NCBI GenBank assembly: GCA_963971305.1
Contig: OZ020306.1
Location: 33,563,512 to 33,627,511, forward strand
DNA from: Arcuatula senhousia
Taxonomy: Eukaryota; Mollusca; Bivalvia; Mytilida; Mytilidae
Length of the DNA: 64,000 nucleotides
Direction of reading: 5' to 3'
Shown here one piece after another: positions 33,301 through 42,560 of this stretch; the stretch's first letter is position 1; every line of letters begins with the position of its first letter. Made by a program: the position numbers and the translations under genes. The notes under the pieces were generated by a model. It made no database searches. It saw nothing but the letters and a program-made list of their open reading frames with translations, and had not been told where the DNA came from.

Positions 33301-34073
33301 ATAGGATCTTCAGCTTCTGTAAAAAGTTCTGGTCTTAATTTTTCTGAACAGAGAATTGAAAATTTTTGCCAATTGGCTTTTTCTAATTTATAACGAGGAG
33401 TTCTTCGTTCAGGTTCACCAAAAAGATCTTTTAAAATGATAGGAAAGTGGTCACTTCCACAGAGATCGTCATGGACTTGCCATGAGAAGTCTGTTAAAAG
33501 AGAAGGATCACAAATGGAAAGATCAATCGATGAATATGTTCCATTACCAGAATGTAAAAAAGTAGAGGAGCCGTCATTGAAGATACAAAGCGATTCTTTT
33601 GACAAAAAGTCCTCAATCTTTTTACCCTTATCATTGATGTTAGCGCTGCCCCATAATGGATTGTGAGCATTGAAGTCTCCCAATACCATATATGGAGCAG
33701 GAAGCTGATCTGTTAATTGTTTAAGTTGTGCTAATGTTAAATTATTATTATTATTGGGCGGTATGTAAACTGAGCATAATGTGACTGTTTGATGTAAAGA
33801 AATTCGGACGGCAACTGCTTGCAGATCTGTAGTTAAAGGAATAGAACTATGAAGAACTCTGTCCTTAACTAAGATGGAGGATCCGCCAGCAGCTCGCTCA
33901 GTGTTGGAAAAGGTACTGTACATAGAATAACCCTTTAAGGAAATGGTGTCAGTTTCCTTGAGATGTGTTTCCTGAAGACAAAAGACAGTTGGATCTAAAG
34001 ACTGTACTAAAAGTTGTAATTCTAAGAAGTTGGCCTTAAGACCTCGACAATTCCATTGTACTATGGTACTCAT
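30393..34073 (-). CDS. LINE ORF2: endonuclease / reverse transcriptase / RNase H
   Basis: A 1226-residue polyprotein. Residues 1-215 are an APE-like endonuclease with N8 (WNCRG), E35 (LQETHL), D133/N135 (GDFNAHNP), D184 and S207-D208-H209. The RT spans about 440-800, with NYRPIALTS (507-515), FFDLEKAYD (577-585), GVPQGS (635-640) and YVDD (667-670). The RNase H domain (about 960-1085) keeps all four acids: D967, E1000, D1024 and D1077. Near the C-terminus, C1169, C1172, H1180 and C1185 form a CCHC motif. This domain order is typical of the I group of LINEs (I, Nimb and relatives). The start overlaps the ORF1 stop as ATGA (34073-34070), suggesting translation by termination and reinitiation. 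All catalytic residues are present, so it could be enzymatically competent and might act on other RNAs, but this copy lacks its own promoter. Confidence 0.95.
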   Translation of the reverse strand: MSTIVQWNCRGLKANFLELQLLVQSLDPTVFCLQETHLKETDTISLKGYSMYSTFSNTERAAGGSSILVKDRVLHSSIPLTTDLQAVAVRISLHQTVTLCSVYIPPNNNNNLTLAQLKQLTDQLPAPYMVLGDFNAHNPLWGSANINDKGKKIEDFLSKESLCIFNDGSSTFLHSGNGTYSSIDLSICDPSLLTDFSWQVHDDLCGSDHFPIILKDLFGEPERRTPRYKLEKANWQKFSILCSEKLRPELFTEAEDPISVFNETLISIADDTIPKTSATPKRVNKPWFTDECGKAIDDRNKAQKHFDNHQTKDNLSKFRIFRAKARRTCKQTRRTSWKKFVSGLTSRTHMNKIWNFIQKMKGKNSKSSVKHLNVGNSTLTSEKDIANKLAETFAKHSSSSNYKPDFQKFKQKAEKTKLNFKSDNSESYNSPFSLDELKASLGKAHDTACGPDNIHYQLLKHLPDISMTTLLNLMNDVWINGKLPEIWKLATVVPVPKPGKDHTDASNYRPIALTSCVCKTLERMINDRLVWFLESNGLLSNIQCGFRQGRSTQDHLVRFESFLRNAFAKNEHVVSIFFDLEKAYDTTWKYGILKDISDMGLRGRLPTFLADFLSDRHFNVKVNKTLSEEFDQEMGVPQGSILSVTLFSIKINSIAKVLKDNIEGSLYVDDFLICYSAKNMSTIERQLQLCLNRIEKWASENGFKFSESKTVAMHFCKKRKLHPDPDLYLYNKKIKMVEESKFLGVLFDRKLSFLPHIKMLKSRCLKALDIIKVVSSTDWGADKSVLLNLYRSLVRSKLDYGCIVYGSAKKSYLQILDAVHHQGLRLCLGAYRTSPIESLYAEANEPSLKHRRIKLGLQYATKLKAFPGNPAHDCVFNPPLKTVYEKHENKTPPFGIRIAPHLAILNIDLETINPVTPLKVPPWELLKPEFNFDLRKHKKSETNHLLIQQDYCEIKSRYPDFLTVYTDGSKDGDSVASAAILGNSTSTQRVPSSASIFTAEARAIILALRLIDASEHAQFFICSDSLSCLLAIENRKLKNPLISKIVYMIHQLMRGGAELIFLWVPSHTGIHGNSVVDRVAKEALRKPISKCFIPHSDCRNAIRLYVQNLWDDVWAAAEHNKLHELKPQLGENHASFRCRRDQVVITRCRIGHSRVTHGHLMTQEEAPVCIPCDTPYSVRHVLLDCVDVAPIRDKYFNCASMYDLFSGIPNDAIINFLKEVGLYYKL

Positions 34074-35073
34074 TTTTGAGTCCGATTAGGATCTGGAATT
34101 CGATCAAGAGCCCGCCTAGTTCGTGATTTAGGGGACTGGCTGGCTACACGCTCATTTGGCTGTGAGATTTCCATTAGATCCTCGTCGGACTCAAAGTCAT
34201 TGTCAGATAAGGCTCCGAAACGATTATGCATATGAACTGCATTTCGTTCGGCCTTCTGACTTCTTCGATTTCGATTACGGGACTGTTGTGAGTCTTGGTG
34301 TCTAGCACCAGGCTGAGATGTTGCTCTTTGTTTACCAGAAGTTGTAGCAGATTTGGTCTGAGATGATGAAGCTGACTTTGATTGAGACTGCGATGATGAC
34401 TGTGATGATTTGGAAGGACCTTTGAAGATATTTTTGGTTGGACGATCGACTTTAGTGTAAAAAAGGTTTTCATCAACATATGAACCACGGGGGTGAGGAA
34501 TAGATTTACGAGGAGGAGGATGGGAACAAAGTTCTTTCCATGGCTTGGATGACGCCGTCTTGAAAAACCTTACAGGTAGATCAGGAACAAAGCAATCCGC
34601 GCCAAACATCCATATATTCTCATTACACCGGCGTGGATGGTCTTCGCCATTTGGCCAGGTGTACATTGTCTGGACCTCCATGGTGTTTAATGTTTTGGTG
34701 ACTTCAGCGTATGATTTAGCTGGCAAGGAAACATTCGCAGCAGAGACCTGACGGCGTGCTTCTTGATACGAGATATTCTTTTCAGATTTTAATTTTTGAA
34801 TTTCTTTTTCACGTAAAAGGATTGGACATTGTTTTGATGAAGCAAGATGGTCTGCATTGCAATTAGCACATTTAGCATCATTTTGACAATTAAAGTCAGA
34901 ATGGCCTTCTTGGGAGCACTTAACGCACCTTTCCCGTCCGTTACATGGCCGAAGCGTTGACATTTGAAACAACGGACAGGGTTGGATACATAAGTGTCCA
35001 CAACTACACGGTACAAACCAAGATTGATATGACTGGGAGGAACAGAAGAATTAAATGTAATAAGATAGGTGTT
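34070..35073 (-). pseudogene. LINE ORF1 (zinc-knuckle nucleocapsid-like), truncated and frameshifted
   Basis: The frame from 35073 to about 34947 encodes NTYLITFNSSVPPSHINLGL and YRVVVDTYVSNPVRCFKCQR, which leads into a first zinc knuckle CFKCQRFGH. The frame then shifts around 34943-34950, probably by a small deletion between the His and the last Cys. The second frame (34972-34070) continues CNGRERCVKC, with knuckles CVKCSQEGHSDFNC and CANCNADHLASSKQC (CX2CX3HX6C). A basic, serine/glutamine-rich tail follows. Three knuckles with this spacing are known in I-element ORF1 proteins, which coat the element RNA. The start of the longer open frame (TTG) is not a real start. Confidence 0.85.
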
Positions 35074-35087
35074 ACCCCTGCATTGGA

Positions 35088-35775
35088 ACTTTGTAATTTA
35101 AGTAGTATATAAAGGTAATAACAAAATTACCGAACTTGGAGAATCAATCTCAAATGAGACGAGACAAAACAAGGAAGACATACCGAAAAAATTGAAGACC
35201 GCAATGGTCCTGGTGAGTTAAACCAGGTTTTAAGGCGCACCAAACCCCCCTCTTCAATTGTGGTCCCTGGGGATGGTACGTAGTTACACAAAACACAACA
35301 GGTTTGTGATGACATATCAGGGATGCGAAGGTGATCATCTCAGTACACCAACCAGCCAATCACTAATCAAAGCAAGAACTAACCATTTCGTCTAACATGA
35401 TATTGAATTTTTGTACCAGAGGCTGATAACTATTAAAGAAAGAATTTCTTCAGAGATCGTATGAGACGTATTTTTTTTATAACCTTGGTCTAAAAGTCGG
35501 TTACGGTGAAAGTGGTGTCGGGTAAAAAAATCTTAAAAATGTGTACAAGCCCTGGCATTTCGAATTAGTTGTAAAATATAGACACCGTATGCAGGTGACG
35601 TTGGTATGTTACTTTCCAGGTTAGGAAAATTAATAATTTTGAAATTAAAATCGTCTCTTTTATCGTAAATATTTGTACTGAGATGACCACCCGGGGCAAA
35701 TTCGAGATGTAGATCCAAGAATGATGTAAAGCAAGTGGATTCTGTGGTTTCTTTAATCTCTAGTTCTGATAAAGT
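35088..35775 (-). pseudogene. Penelope-like RT C-terminus and 3' UTR
   Basis: The minus strand encodes SFLDLHLEFAPGGHLSTNIY, DKRDDFNFKIINFPNLESN and IPTSPAYGVYILQLIRNARA (35718-35533), closely matching residues 269-327 of the open copy at 62703-63860. Past a frame break, the reversed text continues with the C-terminal HFHRNRLLDQGY-like part and the 3' UTR (GAGATGATCACCTTCGC, GGTTTGGTGCGCC). The LINE at 30-35 kb inserted next to its 3' end. Confidence 0.8.
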
Positions 35776-36370
35776 TTATTATAGAAATTTAAATTGGCTT
35801 GATTAGTGCAATAAAAGTAGACGTAATTATAAAGATACATATTAAAAGTTTAGAGGGCTCATCTATTACATTATTAAATTCACTTTGTTCAATTTACAAA
35901 GTTATGTACAAGAACGTTGTAAAATTCTAACGGAAAAAGACAAAAACATATTTTTAGCTATTTTCCACATGCTAAAAGAATGCAATAAAGTTTTTAAATA
36001 ATTTTATTGAAGTTCATAATCAAATGCTCACGTAACCCACTTTGTGACGTAACCAAAACAAAAATGGCAGACGTCAGAATATTCAATGAAAGGCAACTCC
36101 AACTACATGCATGGGTGTTTGGCCAAGTTTATGACCCTATCTAGACAAAGTGTGTTCTTTATTTACATAAAAATATAATTGAACCGCGATGAAACTAGAC
36201 TGGGGTTGTAAACAAAGACACTACCACTGTGAGTAACTGGCCATTCAGAGCGACAGCCGACGGGATACATTGTGGATCACAAGACGCATACCTCACTACA
36301 CGACTAGTCACTATAGAATAAGCAGACAGGACATGCAATGGTAGGGCAAAACCAGTATTTTTTTACCAAT
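35776..36370. other. Stretch without recognised genes
   Basis: A short frame starting ATGGCAGACGTCAG near 36064 has a good context but stops after 26 codons, so it is not called. Confidence 0.4.
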
Positions 36371-36378
36371 TCCAAGTT

Positions 36379-36432
36379 ACACCTGTTTGAGGACGTAAGT
36401 CCAAGTTACGACTTACGTCCTCAAACAGGTGT
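36379..36432. repeat. Perfect hairpin, 23-bp arms and 8-nt loop
   Basis: The arm ACACCTGTTTGAGGACGTAA plus GTC (36379-36401) is exactly complementary to 36410-36432, around the loop CAAGTTAC. The word CCAAGTTAC occurs just before the left arm (36372-36380) and again at the loop, which hints at a fold-back copying event. Confidence 0.95.
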
Positions 36433-36537
36433 GCCTCTCTCATATAAGCAAATATCTCTTAGAGTAGTCGTCGGAATAGTATGATATTTCGGCACAGCAT
36501 GTGTGGGGTCCTTTACACTAATCTATGCAAATTTTGA

Positions 36538-36999
36538 GAGAGTGAGTGAGTTGGTATTTTACGCCCTTTCAACGCTATAAAGGCGATAAACATGAAAAGA
36601 ATGATAAAATGAACATGAAATGATGATGATGATAAATGAAATATGGGGGGGGGGCGACTGGGAAGCAAAGGAACAGTAAATTTTGAAGAACCACAGGAAA
36701 AGGAAAAAGGTGGGTAGGAGCAAAAAAATTAGCCTATGTGGTCTTGGCGGTCCACAAAGGAGTCTTTTACGTGCATGAAGCGTGGCACTCTCCACACACT
36801 TTGACATTATGTTCAGCGGTCAGGGTTTCCGTATTATAGACCTGACAACCCCCGCGGACGAGGGCCATCCTATTTTGCCACAAATGGTACACACTTGGTC
36901 ACTCTGTGGGATGAGCACTGACCCGACGTAAGAATCCCATGACCCTTAGTCGCCTCTTACGTTAATCTAGGCTCTGGTGCGGGCCTATTCGCCATCCGA
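36538..36999 (-). mobile_element. SINE A, near full-length, minus strand
   Basis: Reads from the reversed tail GAGTGAGTGAGTTGGTATTT through GGACGAGGGCCATCC to the head, reversed, GGCCTATTCGCCATCC. It has a G8 run and small deletions compared with the copies at 9.0 and 28.5 kb. Confidence 0.8.
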
Positions 37000-37162
37000 T
37001 TTTTCGTTTTAAAATAATAAAAAAAAGAGTTTTTAACCAAAAAATGAAAACTTCACGAATTTTTAGAATATTTGATGCTTGTCCAAAAAGGTAACAGAAA
37101 ATGGGGGACGAAGCTTAATTGTCACAGAAACTGCCAAACTTATCCGAAACACGCATTTTTTA

Positions 37163-37592
37163 ATTAAGGTTCTTCTAAATGAAAAATGGCTGCCATGCAT
37201 TGTCAATACAAAACTTTCAAAAAATGCACAGATTAAGCAAATGATGTATTTTGTTGAAAACTTGTCTAATTAGATTTAACTTACCATAACCCAGAGCAAG
37301 CTAGCATTTAAAATCCCACAATGAGTCTTAATTTGATTTTAATTACATAAACATGTAAGGTGCGTCTGATTACTATCTTACTATTCGAGCACACCCTTAC
37401 AAAACTTTCATATTTTACATTTAAAAGACAATTTTTATATGATATTATTTCTAGCTTGCTTAAGGTAAGATTGTAATACATTCATTTCAATATAATTTTA
37501 GCAAAATACTTATTTCATCTAGGCTGTGTATTTTTTGAAAGTTTTGTATTGACAATGCATGGCAGCCATTTTTCATTTAGAAGAACCTTAAT
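37163..37592. repeat. Inverted repeat, 69-bp arms with one mismatch
   Basis: The left arm at 37163-37231 (ATTAAGGTTCTTCTAAATGA ... AAAATGCACAG) pairs with 37524-37592; the single difference is GCA versus ACA near the inner end. The spacer is 292 bp, and weaker pairing continues inward for another ~20 bp. No transposase or clear target duplication was found. Confidence 0.92.
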
Positions 37593-37599
37593 CAATCTT

Positions 37600-39089
37600 A
37601 GACATTTTTTTTTACCCTTTTATCAAAAGTTCATGGCGTAAGCGCACTTGTGCCAGATTCAGTAATAATGGCTTGGTTTTTTTTTATTAATTTTGGTTTG
37701 ATTTATTATTCAGCATAAAATAATTTATAATATTTTCATAATTTTAAAAGAATCCTGGATGGAAAGAAGCGGTGCGTTATTTGTGTAGTTGAGATACAAT
37801 ATGAATCAAGAACTGATATTAAAACTAATATACGTGTCCAAAATGCCTATTTCATTGCTAGGTAAATTGTCCGGTCAGTGGTTAATAGACAGTTTCAATT
37901 TAGGATGATTTACACTTATAATGGTTTAAAATTAAATAGCTAAAGGAGTATTACCTTCTTACCTTATAACAAGGAGGCCTTTACACCTTTCACAGTTCAA
38001 TAGTAAGTGACCGATTGCTAGGAAAAGACTGATTTATAACTCATTCACTGACCAATAATCGACGTTCAGCCTTCAAAGGTAAGAATCTATACTATCGCCC
38101 CTTTAATGATTCCGTTTGGACTTTATCAAATATCATTAATGACTTTATAAAAGCCTAAATTACAATAATTCCCGTAAATAGATTATTGGGGAGAAAATTT
38201 ATGATTTTCCCTGGAGTTTTAGACATGACAAAATCTGACAACTTTCGGGGACTCTTGAGAAATGAAGAATAAGTTAAAGTACAAATAGTATGCATACGTA
38301 TTAGTATACTTTAACAACTTTCCAGACACATTTTTTTTTTCATTTTTAAGCACTAGTTTCTAAGAATTATAAATAAGTACCGAAAACTATTCTCATCCTT
38401 TTTACATTTGCCTGTTTTGGGTTTTGCTCAAGTGAATGCATCTTGACCCCCAAACTTTGAAAATATAATCGTGTCATCTTTAGTATCTGTTCTTAATGTG
38501 AAATAAAACTCGAAGTTACTAGGTTTCTCGGAGGGACCGATGGAGGGGTGGTTAGTAAGAATTATAATCAATGATAACAACAACCTTCCAAACAAGCTGA
38601 ATGTATTTGGGGATAATTAAGCTTTGTCTATAAAAGGCTCATCAGCGACGCCCTAGACCAAATACTAGATAATGAGGAGTAAACAGGAAAAAAAAATGAA
38701 AAACATTATACCTAATTATTAAAAACAAAATGACTTCACGGTATGACTCGTTTTTGTGTATGTGAATGCTGGTATTTTTTGATAAACGTTGTATCGATAT
38801 CAAAAATAAGTTTTTTCTCAATAACTTTGCATCTAAATTTAGAACCAGTCGTCACGTTTTCTTAAAAGACGCGTCTAAGAAAGATTCAAGAAACATATTG
38901 AGATGGTCTAAATTTGGTCTCAAAATTTGACTTTAGACGCGTCTGCATTTTTGTATCTGAAAAATATGGCATTAAAGGACAATATGCCTACAAAAAGAGG
39001 GCAAATCTATAATATTTTTTCTTTCGTTTTTATCCTCTTGTGCATTTGTCTTTAAATACATATTCCTCAGCTGTAAAAATATACAAACA
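37600..39089. other. AT-rich stretch, nothing firmly recognised
   Basis: Two AGACGCGTCT palindromes near 38869 and 38935 and a small GTTAAAGTA/TACTTTAAC hairpin (about 38273-38315) are the only structures seen. Confidence 0.4.
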
Positions 39090-40100
39090 AGGAGTTGCAT
39101 TATAAGTCTTTTAAGCATATCCCAACTCGACCATTCAGAAAACAGGAAGTAGATAATAAAGGTAATAACAAAACTAACGAACTTTAATGATCAATCTCAT
39201 AGTCCAGAGAAAATGACAAAAACGAATCAGTCTTACCGGAGAATTGGTGGATCGCAATGGTTCTGACTTGGTACAGGCATTTCAAGCGAAATGGTGGGTA
39301 AAACCAGGTTTTATGGCGCCAAACCTCCCTCTTCCATTGCGATCTTAGGATCCGGTAATGACCATAGAACACAACATAGTTGTGAGACACAATAGGGATA
39401 TGCAGGTGATCATCTCAGTACAGCAGACCAGTCAAACACTAATTAAAACAATTAACTACCACATCTTTTAACTCAATTTTGAACTTTTCTACTAGTGGCT
39501 GATAACGAAGAAAGAATTTTTTCAGGGATCGTATGAGACGTATTTTCTTATAGCCCTGCTCCAAAAGTCGGTCACGAAGAAATCGGTGTCTGATCAAAAA
39601 ATCTGTGAAATGTGTGCAAGCTCTGACTGATCTGGAAAGGAGAAGGCGCGGTACAACTCACCATGCTAAAGCTGTGTACCAAATAAAAAATAATCCCTTC
39701 AGTAGAAGCCTAGAAATCTGTTACGAAAAATGTCTTAAAAAGTCGATTCGGAAAACAGGAAGTAGATGACTGACTGACCTGATAAGGAGAGGCACGGTAC
39801 AACTCATCATGCTTAAGCTATGTACCATATTAAAATTCAACCCCTTCCGTAGAACCTGAGAAATCTGGAACGAAAAAAATTCAAGGTTGACCCTTAAAAT
39901 AGTCTAAGTTGGCTCAGAAAACAGTAAGTATATCACTGACTGACCTAGAAAGTAGAGGAAATGTACAACTCATCATGTTTAAGCTGTCTACCAAATTTGA
40001 AATAAATCCCTTCAATATAAGCCGAGATATAATACCGGACGGACAAGGTGATCGAAATATAGCCACCTCTCTTACGAATGGGGTTATAATATAACAAATG
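39090..40100 (-). repeat. Reverse-oriented ~190-bp tandem array, split by a PLE end
   Basis: GAAAACAGGAAGTAGAT, GGCACGGTACAACTCATCAT and CTGAGAAATCTGGAACG are the reversed words of the 21.3-kb array. Monomers lie at 39640-40090 and a stub at 39090-39150. The PLE end at 39141-39640 interrupts it within the word AGTAGATGACTGACTG. Confidence 0.7.
39141..39640 (-). mobile_element. Penelope-like 3' end inserted in a tandem array
   Basis: The minus strand gives the last ~70 RT codons (CTTTTGGAGCAGGGCTATAA, CGTCTCATACGATC) and a ~290-bp 3' UTR that matches the sequence after the open copy at 63860 almost word for word (GTCTCACAACTATGTTGTG, GGATCCTAAGATCGCAATGG). Being 5' truncated at this point fits RT-driven insertion. 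Confidence 0.8.
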
Positions 40101-40964
40101 CAAGCGCCTCGGACTTTGACCTGATTCCTCGAGCGGAAAAACTGTACGGTAACGGGTGTTACCGGCTTGTTTTTCTGTTACATATGTATTGTATCTAATA
40201 CATAGGTATAGGAAACAAATAAATTGTGTTTGACCATTAATGCCGAGTGAAGCAAGGTTAGTATTTTTTTTTAGTTTACCACTGAATATGAAATTCATTG
40301 AGTAGATTGAAATTATAGGGCTTATGTAGATAAATGGTCCATTGTAATAAAAAAAGAGGGTGTGAAGGGCACTGCTAAAAGATAGATTTTATAGGTTATA
40401 AGACCGCTTGAAGGCCTGAGTATCATTACATCAATAGTTTCACTGTAGTATTTAACAATTTATAGAAACAGACTTTAGTTTCATTCATTTTAACAAAGTC
40501 GTGATAATAAACAATTACCTTAATTATTTTATAGGAGTCCTTTCCACGCATGACAAATATCTTGTTATGGGTAATATTAAGACTAATTATAGATTGATAC
40601 TTGTACATTAAAGTTGTTTACGGAATAATAAATAGCGATTTTTATTGAGATATTTTGAAACAAACGACCAGGGAAAAACTCCTACGCTAGCTTGTTGCTG
40701 TGATAACACTACCATCAAGGGTATTGAAAATAGGCTTCATGAACTTTCCGAAATGCAATAATATGTTTACTTCATACTTTTCATTTATTTTATATATTAA
40801 TCAGAAACCTGATAGATAAAACAATAATTGAATGAAGATCTTCAAAAGCTGATTCAGCAAGAAGACAATCAATATCACTAAGATTGAAATGTATTTTTAG
40901 AGAAAAAAAAGTTACTACTAAATGAATATGCGCGTAACATGTAAATAAATATAAGGCTCATCAT
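40101..40964. other. AT-rich stretch, nothing recognised
   Basis: No exon, RNA gene or known repeat was supported. Confidence 0.4.
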
Positions 40965-41111
40965 AAAGTTAATGAGTCTAAAAAATCAAAATCGAACAGT
41001 CCATTCGGGGGTTTGAACTTAATGCACTTTATTTGTATAATAATTAATAATATGCGCGTAACATAATGAGAAGAAGTACAAATGACAACAAAGTTCCAGA
41101 CAATAAATTTT

Positions 41112-41160
41112 GCTACGCCTGACGCGCGTTTCGTCTATTCAAGACTCATCAGATGCGCTC
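41112..41160 (-). ncRNA. Hammerhead ribozyme, type I, intact core
   Basis: The minus strand reads CTGATGA (41152-41146), stem II GTCT...AGAC around TGAATA, GAAA (41132-41129), a tiny stem III with loop GCGC, and the cleavage triplet GTC (41123-41121). All invariant core bases are present. The very short stem III is typical of PLE-linked hammerheads. Stem I can form only imperfectly (GCGC with GGCGT), which may lower activity. Confidence 0.85.
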
Positions 41161-41469
41161 TACCAAAAATATTGAAAATGCCTAACACTATATGAATATG
41201 AAGAGCATGGAACAATAAAACCAAAAATACCAAACTGGGGAACCAAATTATTACTAAGATAATCAACCTATGTTTAGGGTAGGAAGAACCTTAGGATTAA
41301 GACAATTTTGAAATTTAGACGGATAATTTAAAGCTTTGATGTTTTCTCCAACTCAAAAGCGTTGGTGCCGGAGCGGGCTAACCTCGGGGAATTAAAACTC
41401 CACCAGCAGTGCTAACCTTCACGTGTGTTCGAAATACAAATGACAACAAAGCTCCAGACAATAAATTTT

Positions 41470-41512
41470 GCTACGCCTGACGCGCGTTTCGTCTATTCAA
41501 GACTCATCAAAA
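41470..41512 (-). ncRNA. Hammerhead ribozyme copy with mutated core
   Basis: Same stem II, GAAA and GTC as the first copy, but the catalytic box reads TTGATGA (41510-41504) in place of CTGATGA. The stem I 5' strand is deleted. Expected to be inactive. Confidence 0.8.
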
Positions 41513-41589
41513 ATATTGAAAATGCCAAACACTTTATGAATATGAAGAGCATGGAACAATAAAACCAATAAAGAAAGTTAATGAGTCTA

Positions 41590-42380
41590 GAAAAATAATA
41601 TTTAAGGATCATCGAGTAAATTTAAATCTTCAATTTATTTTTTTTAAATATAGCTACTGTTTTCACCTTCAATTTCTTTCACCCTCTCCACTTGTTTTGT
41701 TACAAAGTGGGTTGTTAAAAACAATTGCAACTTTCGGACAATGAAATTTAGACAGTTTCTAATGGCAATAAAACATTCAATAAAAATAAAAATTAAAATA
41801 AGCAAAATCTTTACTTTGGTGTTTTATGCATCGATTTAGAGACGATTATGTCATGTACGTATAAAACGTGGACAGATGCTTAATCGAAAATTTTATTACA
41901 AAGTGCAACTTTAAAACAAACCGAGTTGTTACAAAGCCAAGTCCAGATTTAAATAAATCTTAGTGTTTCAGCGTTGAAGAGATAGATCTAAATTTTTGAT
42001 GAGCTTAGTTTCCTGGGTACATTAAACACAAACTGGAGCGGGATAAACACTCTCGGCCAGTGATTTCCAAACTTAAATTAGAACATGGTATCAAGGAACG
42101 GTCAATTCATAGACATACTAAAGCATAATTATCAGTTTCAATATCTATGGTCAACATAAAAGTTATAATAAATATGAATACCTTTTGTGATTGCCTTTGA
42201 TTAAAAATGGCATGAAAAACACTTTTGTCTTCGAGCAACTGCTCTACCAACCTATCCACAATAGGATATGACATTGTGATATAAAGTCATAAAACTGACC
42301 AATTATTGACCTATACGCACTTGATTTAATATAATGAAAATGGACACTGTAATAAGCATTCTAATGTAAGTGAGTAGGTA
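41590..42380. other. Stretch without recognised genes
   Basis: AT-rich; no exon or repeat could be supported. Confidence 0.4.
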
Positions 42381-42560
42381 ATTTTTAGGCAAGCGCTAGC
42401 GAAGCCTTATGGAGTCTATAGAGTAGTGATGATTTTCGCGTTTTTTTTTCAGTCTAGACGGAGTGATCTTCCTGCATCCATTCTGATATAAAATGCTTTA
42501 TTTTCTATATTACTTTTCAAGATTTGTTAACATGATATACACTTCTATAAATCTCCATTT
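42381..42560 (+). repeat. ~180-bp interspersed repeat (pair with 62224-62400)
   Basis: TTTTTAGGCAAGCGCTAGCG, then AGTAGTGATGATTTTCGCG, GTCTAGACGGAGTGATCTTC and AAATGCTTTATTTTCTAT all recur at 62224-62400 with a few substitutions. Start and end are sharp in both copies. No coding capacity. Confidence 0.8.

Larger units (their letters stand above)
30078..35073 (-). mobile_element. I-type LINE, 5' truncated, with perfect 14-bp target-site duplication
   Basis: About 5.0 kb on the minus strand. ACCCCTGCATTGGA occurs at 30064-30077 and again at 35074-35087, marking both ends. The 3' end on the minus strand carries a ~315-bp 3' UTR after ORF2 and a short CAAT tetramer tail (about 30078-30095), as in I-clade LINEs that lack poly(A). 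The 5' end cuts into ORF1, so the promoter and the ORF1 N-terminus are missing. ORF2 is fully open. Together with the perfect duplication, this argues for a recent insertion. Confidence 0.92.
40981..41573 (-). mobile_element. Hammerhead-ribozyme element (retrozyme-like / PLE terminal repeats)
   Basis: 593 bp flanked by AAAGTTAATGAGTCTA at 40965-40980 and 41574-41589, a perfect 16-bp duplication. Inside, a ~140-bp direct repeat occurs at 41075-41222 and 41437-41569 (period 362 bp). Both copies carry a minus-strand hammerhead motif. There is no coding capacity. Known parallels are the ribozymes in the terminal repeats of Penelope-like elements and the tandem-repeat retrozymes of animals; both would use a PLE-type RT. 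Partial relatives lie at 4616-4770 and 43488-43555. Confidence 0.82.

Noticed and set aside
30967..33666. Plus-strand frames opposite the LINE
   Set aside because: They are antisense shadows of ORF2, which has complete domain motifs on the minus strand.
36064..36144. Short frame starting ATGGCAGACGTCAG with a good start context
   Set aside because: Only 26 codons and no second exon could be supported.
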